From Psychrobacter sp. JCM 18902 (GTDB lineage: Bacteria; Pseudomonadota; Gammaproteobacteria; Pseudomonadales; Moraxellaceae), in NCBI RefSeq assembly GCF_904846615.1, contig NZ_CAJHBK010000001.1:62001-126000 (forward strand): DNA of 64,000 nucleotides, read 5' to 3'. Made by a program: the position numbers and the translations under genes. Within the stretch, counting starts at the first letter, position 1; every line of letters begins with the position of its first letter. This document shows positions 47,842 to 56,054 of this stretch, one piece after another. A model generated the notes under the pieces. The model had not been told where the DNA came from. It saw nothing but the letters and a program-made list of their open reading frames with translations, and searched no databases.

Positions 47842-49092
47842 ATGACGGATAAGAATATTAACCTTTGTGATACTGAAGATGAGAAATTGCGTTATAACAT
47901 CAGTATGCTACCGTCCTCGCTTCTTTTGAAGAAAGGTATGCCTGAAGGCAAAGCTTTAATGAGGAAGTTGACAAAAGAGCTGTCTAAAATACCTAGAAAG
48001 CAGAAAGTTCAGGTTGCAGATATATTTAATAACTTAGCTACGACGCAGGAAAAAGGAAGTATTAAACCAGAAGATATAAGCTTAGAAGAAGGAGAGCTAT
48101 CCAAACATCCTTATGAGTCATTAGTACGTACGCTGCTTGGTGCTGAAGAATCAACCCACTTACTTGAGCATGCCAAGATTGTAGATGACAGTTTGAGTCA
48201 GAAATTTAATAGTAAGCTTATTATAAATTTTAAGACTTACTTATTTAAGACTTTTAACTATGAAGATGAGGCGCTTAATATAAACATGCCAATAGGGGAT
48301 TTCTATTCGTTTATAGTGCTTAGCTTTATCGCTAATCTTGATGCTCTAGTTCATGCAGCTTTTTATTCAAAAGATATTAGGCCGATTAGTCTGGGCTGGT
48401 TGTTTATGCATAAACGAGATCCAGATAAATGGGAATATGACACAGTAACTTCAAAATACAAGCTAACTAACAAAAATGGTAATCCTTTCACTTGCACCTC
48501 ACGATCGTTCATACACTTTATATTAACAGATCTTTATTTTTATAGTAGCGAGAAAACTAAACAAGTCCGTAAAAAAACAAAGCCCAAAGAAATGCCAAAA
48601 GGTCATTATGGTCTTCGAAATGAGATTAATTGGAGAACGGATGATGAAGATGGTCAGTTGTATAGTTTTTTAGATAGAAAAAGCGAACGTGATAGTAAGA
48701 AAAACTGGATTAGTCTTGAAGAGTTTTATTGGTTGTTGGGTATGGAAGAGTCTCTAGAAGATGAGCCTGACAAAGCATTAGTTAGTTTCCAGAAATCGTT
48801 TGTAAGATATATAAAAAATGAAGATATAAATGAACTTGGTGGACTTCCTCCTACTGCTGAAGGTATGACTTGGTTCATATATGCTTTCTTTCAAAGTATT
48901 TATGAGCACACGGATAAACTCAACAAGCAGACCAAAAAACAACATTGTGTTATCTGTGATGAGTATTATGGATTGTGGGAATCAATGACGGCCAAGTACG
49001 AGAAGATGATCAGTGAGCATGTAAACAATCCACGGGTCGAATGGCCGGATTATTTGAAGAAACAAGCCACACATATTGAACGTATGGCTTGA
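47842..49092 (+). CDS. Hypothetical protein downstream of hsdR
   Basis: This 416-aa soluble, charged, mostly helical protein has one C-x2-C-like pair near the end (HCVICDEYYGLWESM, about 370-384). No signal peptide, membrane segment or known catalytic motif was seen. It lies 41 bp after hsdR on the same strand, so it may be co-transcribed with the restriction subunit. Accessory anti-phage or regulatory function would be a guess. Confidence 0.6.
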   Translation: MTDKNINLCDTEDEKLRYNISMLPSSLLLKKGMPEGKALMRKLTKELSKIPRKQKVQVADIFNNLATTQEKGSIKPEDISLEEGELSKHPYESLVRTLLGAEESTHLLEHAKIVDDSLSQKFNSKLIINFKTYLFKTFNYEDEALNINMPIGDFYSFIVLSFIANLDALVHAAFYSKDIRPISLGWLFMHKRDPDKWEYDTVTSKYKLTNKNGNPFTCTSRSFIHFILTDLYFYSSEKTKQVRKKTKPKEMPKGHYGLRNEINWRTDDEDGQLYSFLDRKSERDSKKNWISLEEFYWLLGMEESLEDEPDKALVSFQKSFVRYIKNEDINELGGLPPTAEGMTWFIYAFFQSIYEHTDKLNKQTKKQHCVICDEYYGLWESMTAKYEKMISEHVNNPRVEWPDYLKKQATHIERMA

Positions 49093-49120
49093 ATATAACT
49101 GGTAATTACCAGCTAGCTAC

Positions 49121-49222
49121 CTATTTGCTTGATGGGTTATTGTCACGGCCGCCACCTGATGGGTTGCCTGTTGTGCTCGGCCAGCCTGCGCCTTGACCAC
49201 CATTGTTCATATGAATTTTCAT
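49121..49222 (-). CDS. Putative 33-aa Gly/Asn-rich peptide
   Basis: This short frame begins MKIHMNNGGQGAGWPSTTGN and ends SGGGRDNNPSSK. A strong GGAG ribosome site stands 8 bp before the ATG. The composition (Gly, Asn, Ser, Pro, one Trp) is unlike random sequence. Such peptides fall below usual annotation thresholds. It lies between the 47842 gene and the repeat-rich region, on the opposite strand. Function is unknown. Confidence 0.5.
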   Translation of the reverse strand: MKIHMNNGGQGAGWPSTTGNPSGGGRDNNPSSK

Positions 49223-50118
49223 AGTTGTTACTCCGTTAAGTGTTTAGGTTATATAGTCAGTTGCTTACTGCCTACAACCAATATATTAACGGTTCACAAA
49301 AATTGAATCTCCCCCAAAAATAAGGATTTTGGTCAAAAGTTATACAGTTGGTTAAATACTATTAAAAATGGGTAGGATCACATAAAAAATGATACTGCTC
49401 TCACTGCCAAATCCGAATCGCTATTTGAAATTAAATAGACTTATGTTTTATATTAAGTTAGGTGTTTGGACGTGAATCAGGTTTTTTGACGAGGCTTTTA
49501 GGCGTTGTGCAAGATGATGAATAAATCGATTTTCCCAAAATTTTTTGTTTCCGTTTCCTCTGATTTTTCCATCTTTGTTTCCATAAAGGGGCTTGATTTA
49601 TTTGGTCTAAGAGTCAATTTTTCTTGTTTCCATTTTACTTGGAGATAGGGCATCTTGTTTCCATTTTTTCCTGTTTACTGCGTTTTGTTTCCAAGTCTGT
49701 TTCCATATATTTGGTAAAATTCTTAAGAGAAACAGAGAGAAAATAACAATTTTGTACTTATGTATTTGATATTTTAGCTAAAAAAAGTTGGGTTTAATGG
49801 CATGTAACTCTTGGGTTTAGAATACAGTTCAGCCATCTCACAACCTATAATGATAATCTAAAAAATTTACCATATTACTTAGTAGAGGGGTTTTGTTATC
49901 AGAATAGTTTATAAAGCTTCCTGATTTTTCTATGCTTCGCTATTTTACTTGGGACAAACGGGACAAACGGGACAGACGGGACAGCGCTTAATTGGTATAG
50001 CTTACAGCCGTCCCGTCCCGATTTTTAGCAATGGGACAGACGGGACAGAAAAGCCAAAATATAAAATCCTGTCCCGTTCGACCCGTTATGGTTTCTAGCA
50101 GTGGGACAGCGAAATCCT
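49223..50118. other. Repeat-rich non-coding region beside DUF927 gene (possible origin)
   Basis: No gene was recognised in this stretch of about 900 bp. It contains two repeat families described separately (TTGTTTCC at 49545-49704 and GGGACA at 49951-50160). AT-rich tracts lie between them. The combination next to a helicase-like gene resembles a replication origin or control region of an integrative element; this is inference. Confidence 0.45.
49545..49704. repeat. TTGTTTCC repeat series
   Basis: TTGTTTCC occurs at 49545, 49575, 49624, 49655 and 49685, with CTGTTTCC at 49697. Several spacings are about 30 bp. Most are followed by A or AT. The spacers are not conserved enough to be CRISPR repeats. 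They may be iteron-like protein-binding sites. Confidence 0.55.
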
Positions 50119-50160
50119 TTAATACATATGGCCTGTCCCGTTCCTCCCGTCTGTCCCGTT
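49951..50160. repeat. GGGACA/TGTCCC direct and inverted repeats
   Basis: GGGACAAAC/GGGACAGAC units are tandem at 49951-49986. Inverted or direct copies recur at about 50010-50020, 50033-50048, 50069-50085, 50103-50109 and 50134-50160. The last block encodes the C-terminus (GTDGRNGTG) of the DUF927 protein. Opposed copies can form GC-rich hairpins. They could act in termination or as an origin. Confidence 0.65.
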
Positions 50161-52605
50161 CTTTTTCATAGGTTCACAAGAAAGTATGTTAGCAGTAACC
50201 GCGTAAACAGACGGGCGATGCTTACCATTAAATAAAGTATCAGGCGTTTTATAGATTTTACGATCACCTTGATTGAGCAGTAGTAGGTCGGCTTCCTCTA
50301 ATACTTGTAATACTTTCTTTTTACTAAAAGGCGCACATACGCTATCAAAAGTTTCTTTAGAAAAATAATAATCCCCCGTGTCCATATTGCGATAGCCTAT
50401 ACGGTTTGGTGTCCTCTCTTCAAAGTTTAAGCGCGTGTTTTTATAGCAAGGCTGAAAGCGACTTGATCCATGCTGTTCAATAAATGCCTTGATATGCTCT
50501 ATGATTTGGCGCTGCTCATGCTCACCATCACGCCCATAGTTATCAAGCCAATTATCTAAACATGTCATCACGGCTGTGGTTGCTTGTCCTACTTGCCAGC
50601 CTGTTATACCTGCACTTGTGGCCAGCTCTCCAGCTGCGCTTACGATAGCGAACCGTTTAGCCACTCTATGCGCCTGTGCTTTCAAGTCGCTGTACTGACT
50701 CATAAAGTCACTGATAAGCTGTTTAGCGGTGGCGGTGGTCGCTGTTTTGTCAGTGGTGATATGTTCTAGCCATGCGATACCTGCTACACCATGATAAGCG
50801 TGTGATAACTCGTTGATCTTGTCGGCTTGGGCTTCGCTGGTGTCTGCCAGTACCAAACTGTCAAAGGTTTTCAACCCCTTGCCAGCATCAGCATCAATAT
50901 GCGCCACTCGAACCTCAATACCTGCATTGGTTTTCTGCCCTGCTTGTGCCATGAAGTTCTGTAGCGACTCCTCACCATTAGATAAAAAGATAATGCGCCA
51001 CTCTTTGGCTTTTCGGTTATGTCCTGTGGTAGTGCTTCTACCTTTACCGTGACCATTAGCCAGCATGTAAACGGTTTTGCCTACTATTTTTGGGTCACAT
51101 TCGCTGATCTCATCAAGTGGCAGAAAACTGTCGTTGTGCTCGCTTGCTGTGCCCTCTAGGGCGTTATCAGTGCTGCGCCATGTTTTAACATACCTGTCAG
51201 GGTTGCCCCATACACTAGCAGCCAATTTAAGCGATAATGACTTGCCCATGCTTGATGAACCTAAGAGGTGAAAACCGCCCCCGTCATACTCTAATAACTC
51301 CAGTAATTGACCAGCGAACGCGCAAGCAATAGAGAAAACGAATCGGCTTTGTTCGGCTAGTGGTTTGCATAAGTTATCACGCCACTGGGCTAACGCGCCT
51401 TGCTGGGTTAGGGTGCTGTTAATACTGTTTGCAGACTGATAGACGATTAACTGCTTACCATCGCTACCTATGGCTCTGTCAGGTAATATATATTGCTTAT
51501 CGTGCCAGCCCAGCTTATCCACGCATAACGCCCGTTTGTGAATAGGGTAGTTTTGAATATAGGTGTCTAAGTAATTGCGCTGTTTGGGGTTGGTGGTAAT
51601 GTTCAAGCCTTGACTGGCTAACTCTTTGCGGTATTCACGGGCATCACCTTGCAGTAGTGCTAAAGGCATTGACCACGTATGGGGCACACCATCATCATCA
51701 CGCCATTGTAATAACCGCCCCCATGTGGTGCTACCTGTGTCCCTTGTCTTAGCGATAACCTCTATCGGTGAACAAACAAACGCCTTAGACTTGAACGTAA
51801 TATTTGCTGGGTCATCATCATTATATTTCACGAAAAATAACCCATCGTGGTATAGCTCAAAACGCCCATCACTATAGATCATCGGTTCATTCAGCTGGGG
51901 ATCATCACGCCATTCAGGATAGTAGGCAGTATCTTGCAAATTGATAAGCTGGGTGTCACTGTCTGCCAGTATCGCTTCATAGCTGTCATGTTGTAGCATC
52001 GTGACGATATGAGCCACCGTAACCAATGCTTGAGCCTTTACACCTGCCAGCTGGTTCATCAAGCCTTTATCGTCAAGTGTCATCGGTACAGTGACTTGTG
52101 ATCCACTGCTCCAGTGCTGCACCATCTTTTTAAGGCATTGCTTTGTTTTGTGAGGGCTAATGATGATCGTCTTATCACTAGCCATTAGGTGCATATAAAC
52201 ATCAATACCGCTATCAGCGTCATTAAAGGCTATCACCTCATTGGCTTTGTTTGGCTCACCAATGACGATAGCGCCATAACCTGTAGGATCAATGACAATA
52301 GGCTTTGCTTTGCTGTTTGGTGTGTAGAATACCGCGCCTACTGTATCGCCTTGCTTGTCGGTGATTGCTATGGCTATCGTGTTGGCTGTGGGTTCGGTTT
52401 TGCCAATTTGTTCACCATGATATATAGTGGTGTCGTCTGTAGAAAATAGCAGCCGTTCAGGTTCTAATATGTCACAGATTTTGATTAAAAAAGTATCGCC
52501 TACCAGTTGCTCCTGCGTGGCTGGTTTGCAGCCTTGTAATATAGTGTCAGCGCCCGTGTTCACAGCACGGGTTTTTTCATGTATATCTGTTAAGGTAGTA
52601 TTCAT
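50119..52605 (-). CDS. DUF927 domain protein (helicase-like, island replication)
   Basis: This 828-aa protein has an N-terminal half with no catalytic motif that I recognise. The C-terminal half matches DUF927: GFHLLGSSSMGKSLSLKLAA (Walker A-like, near 442-461), WRSTDNALEGTASEHND and LPLDEISECD (Walker B-like, near 497-506), and RIIFLSNGEESL. DUF927 proteins are common in P4-like and other integrative elements and are thought to help replication. The tail is encoded by the GGGACA repeats. The start codon directly follows the stop of the upstream HTH gene (TAGATG). Confidence 0.8.
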   Translation of the reverse strand: MNTTLTDIHEKTRAVNTGADTILQGCKPATQEQLVGDTFLIKICDILEPERLLFSTDDTTIYHGEQIGKTEPTANTIAIAITDKQGDTVGAVFYTPNSKAKPIVIDPTGYGAIVIGEPNKANEVIAFNDADSGIDVYMHLMASDKTIIISPHKTKQCLKKMVQHWSSGSQVTVPMTLDDKGLMNQLAGVKAQALVTVAHIVTMLQHDSYEAILADSDTQLINLQDTAYYPEWRDDPQLNEPMIYSDGRFELYHDGLFFVKYNDDDPANITFKSKAFVCSPIEVIAKTRDTGSTTWGRLLQWRDDDGVPHTWSMPLALLQGDAREYRKELASQGLNITTNPKQRNYLDTYIQNYPIHKRALCVDKLGWHDKQYILPDRAIGSDGKQLIVYQSANSINSTLTQQGALAQWRDNLCKPLAEQSRFVFSIACAFAGQLLELLEYDGGGFHLLGSSSMGKSLSLKLAASVWGNPDRYVKTWRSTDNALEGTASEHNDSFLPLDEISECDPKIVGKTVYMLANGHGKGRSTTTGHNRKAKEWRIIFLSNGEESLQNFMAQAGQKTNAGIEVRVAHIDADAGKGLKTFDSLVLADTSEAQADKINELSHAYHGVAGIAWLEHITTDKTATTATAKQLISDFMSQYSDLKAQAHRVAKRFAIVSAAGELATSAGITGWQVGQATTAVMTCLDNWLDNYGRDGEHEQRQIIEHIKAFIEQHGSSRFQPCYKNTRLNFEERTPNRIGYRNMDTGDYYFSKETFDSVCAPFSKKKVLQVLEEADLLLLNQGDRKIYKTPDTLFNGKHRPSVYAVTANILSCEPMKKNGTDGRNGTGHMY

Positions 52606-52917
52606 CTAGTCCCCCTCGTAGACGATTGGGCATAAAGGGGTATCACCTGCCTTGAGTGTGCCTTGCGTATTGTGGTCATTATTAGTTATGGTGACGGTTT
52701 GTTCTATCCAATACGATTTGTATCGCTTACCATTTTTTTTAATCATTTCATCTTGAATGACTATACCTTTGGCTCGTAATTCACTAATGCGTTTCAAGCA
52801 ACAAGTCATGCCGTACTGGTCATAAGCCTCCATATTTGAAAGCCTTTTACCTGCCAGCAAATGATTAAGTATTATTTGGCTATAAGTTTTCTTGGTAGAT
52901 TGCTTTGAGGTGGTCAT
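52606..52917 (-). CDS. Helix-turn-helix domain protein
   Basis: This 103-aa small basic protein has a predicted winged-helix/HTH region (YSQIILNHLLAGKRLSNMEA then YGMTCCLKRISELRAKGIVI, about 12-54). It resembles the small HTH proteins found next to DUF927 genes in integrative elements. It probably binds DNA in element control or replication. It is immediately adjacent to the DUF927 gene and so likely translationally coupled. Confidence 0.7.
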   Translation of the reverse strand: MTTSKQSTKKTYSQIILNHLLAGKRLSNMEAYDQYGMTCCLKRISELRAKGIVIQDEMIKKNGKRYKSYWIEQTVTITNNDHNTQGTLKAGDTPLCPIVYEGD

Positions 52918-52920
52918 AGT

Positions 52921-53160
52921 TTATACCTCGCCGCTATTAGTAGTGTTGTGGCTATCTAGCCAGCTATTTATATCAGACAAGCGCCATAGGCTGGCACGCC
53001 CAATTTTGATCGGAGCGGGGAATTTATTTTCATTAATCAGATGATAGATATGCTTAGCAGAAAAACCAGTGATACCGCGTGTGGCGGCTTTGGAGGTGAT
53101 AGCACGTTGCTGACCTGATCTGGTCGTAATTGGTATTAGTTGGCCTATCTGCTTGGTTAT
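52921..53160 (-). pseudogene. AlpA-like excisionase frame without a start codon
   Basis: Translation of this open frame gives TSKAATRGITGFSAKHIYHL... ENKFPAPIKIGRASLWRLSD... NSWLDSHN. This is a typical AlpA/Xis winged-helix with the RxSxWRxxD-like motif. The frame is open back to a stop at 53161-53163 but contains no ATG, GTG or TTG in the stretch before the domain. Its upstream end overlaps the 3' end of the coiled-coil gene in another frame. One deleted base near 53110-53120 would fuse the two. So it is either a frameshifted fusion protein, a decayed excisionase, or expressed by frameshifting. Confidence 0.6.
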
Positions 53161-53824
53161 TTAATTGGTCATTGAGTTTATTTATGTCTTGCTCTTGCTG
53201 TTTGATCAGGCTATTAGCGATTGCGAGTTCTTCAAGCTGCTGTGTCAGGCTAGCGTTTTCAGACTTTAGTTTTTCGTTCTCGGACTCTAATTTTTCGATT
53301 TTAGACTCTGCTGCTTCCATTTTGATTTCATTCTCCATAGTCTTAGTCCGCTTTTTATTTAAATGCTCTTCTAAGTCTACCTTGAGCACACCGAATTTAT
53401 TACTCTCAACCTCTATACGAGCGTGATAGCCGAACAGTGGTGAACGTCCACCAGTTTTAAATGAAATGATATCACCCTCTTTAGGTTCGAGATTATCAAT
53501 TGGATTACTATCTATATCGAGTGGGTTCAAACGATAAATTCTAGCTCTCTCTATTACTATCTTCTCTAGAAAACCTTTAAAAATTAAAATGGCTTCGACG
53601 TTGTTTTCGATACTAAAGTAACCTTGTAATTGTTTGTGGTGCGGCTGATATTTGCCTTCACTTCTAAATTCCCATGTTACCCATCCTTTATATTCAAAAA
53701 CTATTGGTATATTTCTTTCCTCTATAAATTTGATGACTTTACCTTGATTGAAGTTTCTTTCTGTCTTTTTATTTAAATACTCAACCACTTCGTCAATATC
53801 CATTAAATGACTATATTCGTCCAT
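53054..53824 (-). CDS. Coiled-coil hypothetical protein upstream of excisionase frame
   Basis: This protein of about 256 aa has an N-terminal region MDEYSHLMDIDEVVEYLNKK (possibly a small DNA-binding or substrate domain), then a beta-rich middle (about 30-140). A strong coiled coil follows (about 160-230; SKIEKLESENEKLKSENASL), ending in an out-of-character tail (RSATCYHLQSRHTRYHWFFC). The tail overlaps the AlpA frame and looks like frameshifted sequence. The start at 53824 is chosen because GAGG lies 7 nt before it. Function is unknown; the position suggests a role in element regulation. Confidence 0.55.
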   Translation of the reverse strand: MDEYSHLMDIDEVVEYLNKKTERNFNQGKVIKFIEERNIPIVFEYKGWVTWEFRSEGKYQPHHKQLQGYFSIENNVEAILIFKGFLEKIVIERARIYRLNPLDIDSNPIDNLEPKEGDIISFKTGGRSPLFGYHARIEVESNKFGVLKVDLEEHLNKKRTKTMENEIKMEAAESKIEKLESENEKLKSENASLTQQLEELAIANSLIKQQEQDINKLNDQLNNQADRPTNTNYDQIRSATCYHLQSRHTRYHWFFC

Positions 53825-53983
53825 AACCATGCCTCTACACCTATAAATAAGAAAGACGCAAAGCATTAACAGCTAAGAGTACGGTTGCTATCATTCGGAT
53901 TGTTAATCCTAGCCTTGCGATTTGATATGACAGCGATTGAGGCTATCAAGTCCGACTTTTCAGTCTAATACTGAACATACTAA

Positions 53984-55447
53984 TTATATTTGTTTGGCAA
54001 GCTGCGCCAATAACTCAGGTGATACGCCTTGCGCTTTCAAACTATTTATCAAAATATCTTTATCTTGCAGTGCAATGTCAGTCGCTTGCTGGTTCCTACT
54101 ATTCATTTCTTTAGTGACTTCGTCAGGTGTTAATAAGTCAAAGCTAATCCCTTTGTCAGCTCGTAAATCATCTAGATAATTTGCCCATTTATTCATCATC
54201 ATTTGACGCTGTGCTAAATGTGCTGACAGATCATAACGCTTTTTGACGCTCGATTGCTCAAGGTGCGCTAACTGTATTTCGATGATGCTTTCGGAGAATT
54301 GCAGTTCGTATAATCCAGTGCTGGCAAGCTGTCTAAATCCATGACCTGTCATTTTAGGGTAGGGATCACCACTATAGCCCATTCTATTCAACGCCTGATT
54401 GAACCATGCTTCACTATATGGCTTGTTTGACTCAAAGTTATAGAAAACATAGCCAGTACTTTCTGTTAGTGGCCTTAAGCTTTCAATAATTGCCATTGCT
54501 TGGGATGACAACGGGATAATGTGATCTTGACGCATTTTCATTTTATGAGCTGGTACACGCCAAACGCTTTTATGATAATCAATCTCTGACCACTCAAAAA
54601 ACCTCAATTCTTTAGTCCTAACAAAACATAGCGTCATTAGCTGTAAGCCAGCGACAGTTTGTTGATGACCGTTTGGATGATTTTCTATATAGCTGTCAAT
54701 ATTTCGAAGTAGTTCAGGGAATTGGTGCTGCTCAACGGCTTTCATGCGCTCAGCTTTATGAGGTCGTAATGCTTTATTACGTCCGCTGGCAATGTTAACA
54801 ATGTCATAGCCTAGCGTGTTGATAGCATAGTCAAATATGGAGCTGATAAGTCCCATGCATTTATGAGCGGTTTCAGAGGTATGTTTGCCTTGCTGCTCAA
54901 AAGTAGCTTGAATGGCAAGTCCTGTCTTAATAATATCTTGCGCGGTGATTGCACCAACAGGATATTCACCTATATGCTTTAAAATATGGTTATCTAGAAA
55001 CCCTTGCAGCTTTTGCACGTTCTTTGATGTAGTTTTTGATTTTTCTGACATATAGCTTTTAGCTATGACTTCGAATAAATCTTTTTGTTCGTAGCTGTTT
55101 TTATGTCTGTTCTTATGCTCGTTGGGATCGATACCATCATTAATTAGTTTTTTGGCACTATCACGCTCAAGCCTTGCTTGTTTCAAAGAAACTTCGGGCT
55201 TAAAATTAGTATCTATCACTTGCGAGGAAAACTTGTAAGTACCTATATGATAAGTTTTTTGCTTTGGCTCAATATCTTTGTCAGATTGGTAGCGATAAGA
55301 CATTACCCAATAAAGCGAACCTTTAGGATCATGAATTAAGGAGAGGCTGTCACCGTCACTATGTCTGGTGCGTTTAGTAGGTGCTGACTGTTTGGCTATT
55401 GCTTTTACACCATTGTCAGTTAGTAGATAGTTTTTGCGCTTATTCAT
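53984..55447 (-). CDS. Tyrosine integrase of the tRNA-Arg element (P4-like)
   Basis: This recombinase of about 487 aa integrates and excises the element at the tRNA gene. It has an N-terminal arm-binding region (DUF4102-like, residues 1-100), a SAM-like core-binding domain and the C-terminal catalytic domain. The latter has Arg in FVRTKELRFFEW (about 275), Lys in the HKMKMRQDHIIPLS region, HGFR (about 366) and the nucleophile Tyr in KKRYDLS (about 402). AGAGG 7 nt before ATG 55447 sets the start; the frame extends to 55468. Its 5' end lies next to the arm-type repeats and faces the tRNA, the usual arrangement. Confidence 0.9.
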   Translation of the reverse strand: MNKRKNYLLTDNGVKAIAKQSAPTKRTRHSDGDSLSLIHDPKGSLYWVMSYRYQSDKDIEPKQKTYHIGTYKFSSQVIDTNFKPEVSLKQARLERDSAKKLINDGIDPNEHKNRHKNSYEQKDLFEVIAKSYMSEKSKTTSKNVQKLQGFLDNHILKHIGEYPVGAITAQDIIKTGLAIQATFEQQGKHTSETAHKCMGLISSIFDYAINTLGYDIVNIASGRNKALRPHKAERMKAVEQHQFPELLRNIDSYIENHPNGHQQTVAGLQLMTLCFVRTKELRFFEWSEIDYHKSVWRVPAHKMKMRQDHIIPLSSQAMAIIESLRPLTESTGYVFYNFESNKPYSEAWFNQALNRMGYSGDPYPKMTGHGFRQLASTGLYELQFSESIIEIQLAHLEQSSVKKRYDLSAHLAQRQMMMNKWANYLDDLRADKGISFDLLTPDEVTKEMNSRNQQATDIALQDKDILINSLKAQGVSPELLAQLAKQI

Positions 55448-55487
55448 CATCACACCTCTAAGAGTCATAGAATAGCAATGTTGTGTA

Positions 55488-55512
55488 TGTACAACACTAT
55501 GTACAACATTCT
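55488..55512. promoter_or_regulatory. Tandem TATGTACAAC boxes, right end (probable integrase arm site)
   Basis: TATGTACAAC occurs at 55488-55497 and 55500-55509, followed by ATT. Spacing, orientation and flank match the pair at 33106-33130 near the left att. It lies between the integrase start and the tRNA, so it could also regulate integrase expression. Confidence 0.65.
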
Positions 55513-55613
55513 ATAGGTGCTACTAGGTAATGACAAGTTATATCAAAAGACATAAAGCGACTAATATAAAGGGGTTTAAAGGTTTTTGGTAATACTAGGG
55601 AAGGCTGTAATAT

Positions 55614-55636
55614 GATGATTGGTGCGCTCGGCGGGA
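55614..55636. repeat. attR: 23-bp direct repeat overlapping tRNA-Arg 3' end
   Basis: This is identical to 33026-33048 and covers CCA, acceptor stem and part of the T arm of the tRNA-Arg gene plus 6 bp beyond. The distance between copies is 22,588 bp, the predicted size of the excised circle. Confidence 0.85.
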
Positions 55637-55696
55637 ATCGAACCCACGACCCTCGGCTTCGGAGACCGATACTCTATCCAACTGAGCTACGAGCGC
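55620..55696 (-). tRNA. tRNA-Arg (anticodon CCG)
   Basis: The 77-nt cloverleaf read on the minus strand has acceptor GCGCTCG pairing with CGAGCGC, discriminator A and encoded CCA. The D arm is AGCTCAGTTGGATAGAG. The anticodon arm is TCGGT-CTCCGAA-GCCGA (anticodon CCG), and the T arm contains GGTTCGATTCC. It is the integration target of the adjacent element and is left intact by it. Confidence 0.95.
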
Positions 55697-56054
55697 ATAA
55701 TAACAACGGCGTACGGTATTATCAACATCATGCCTAAACGAGCGTTATGAGCAGTAAAGATGTTGAAAAATAAAGACCGCTTAGTCTAACAAATAAAATC
55801 CATAAAGCCAATGAATGAAGACAGTGATTGATGTTTTTTAAGAAAAAACAGGATAGTCATTAAACAGGCATGGCAATCTACCTGCCTTTTCCCTTATAAT
55901 GACAGGGAGAATTCATATTTATAATCACCGATTACAAGTGTGCTAGTACGCGGGATGGCTGTTTGCTATTGATAACTATTTGGTTGTCAAAGGAGGACAA
56001 GCAGAATGTCTGAGCCGTATAAGCCTTTGTATATGTAATAAGAGAACGTGACGA
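55697..56054. other. Spacer upstream of cytochrome gene
   Basis: This spacer of about 360 bp between the divergent tRNA-Arg and cytochrome genes has no ORF or RNA gene visible. CCCTTATAATGACAGG near 55890 contains a TATAAT-like element that could be a promoter. Confidence 0.4.

Noticed and set aside
49545..49704. Possible CRISPR array because of 30-bp spaced repeats
   Set aside because: The conserved part is only 8-9 bp, spacings are irregular (30, 49, 31, 30, 12) and there are no cas genes.
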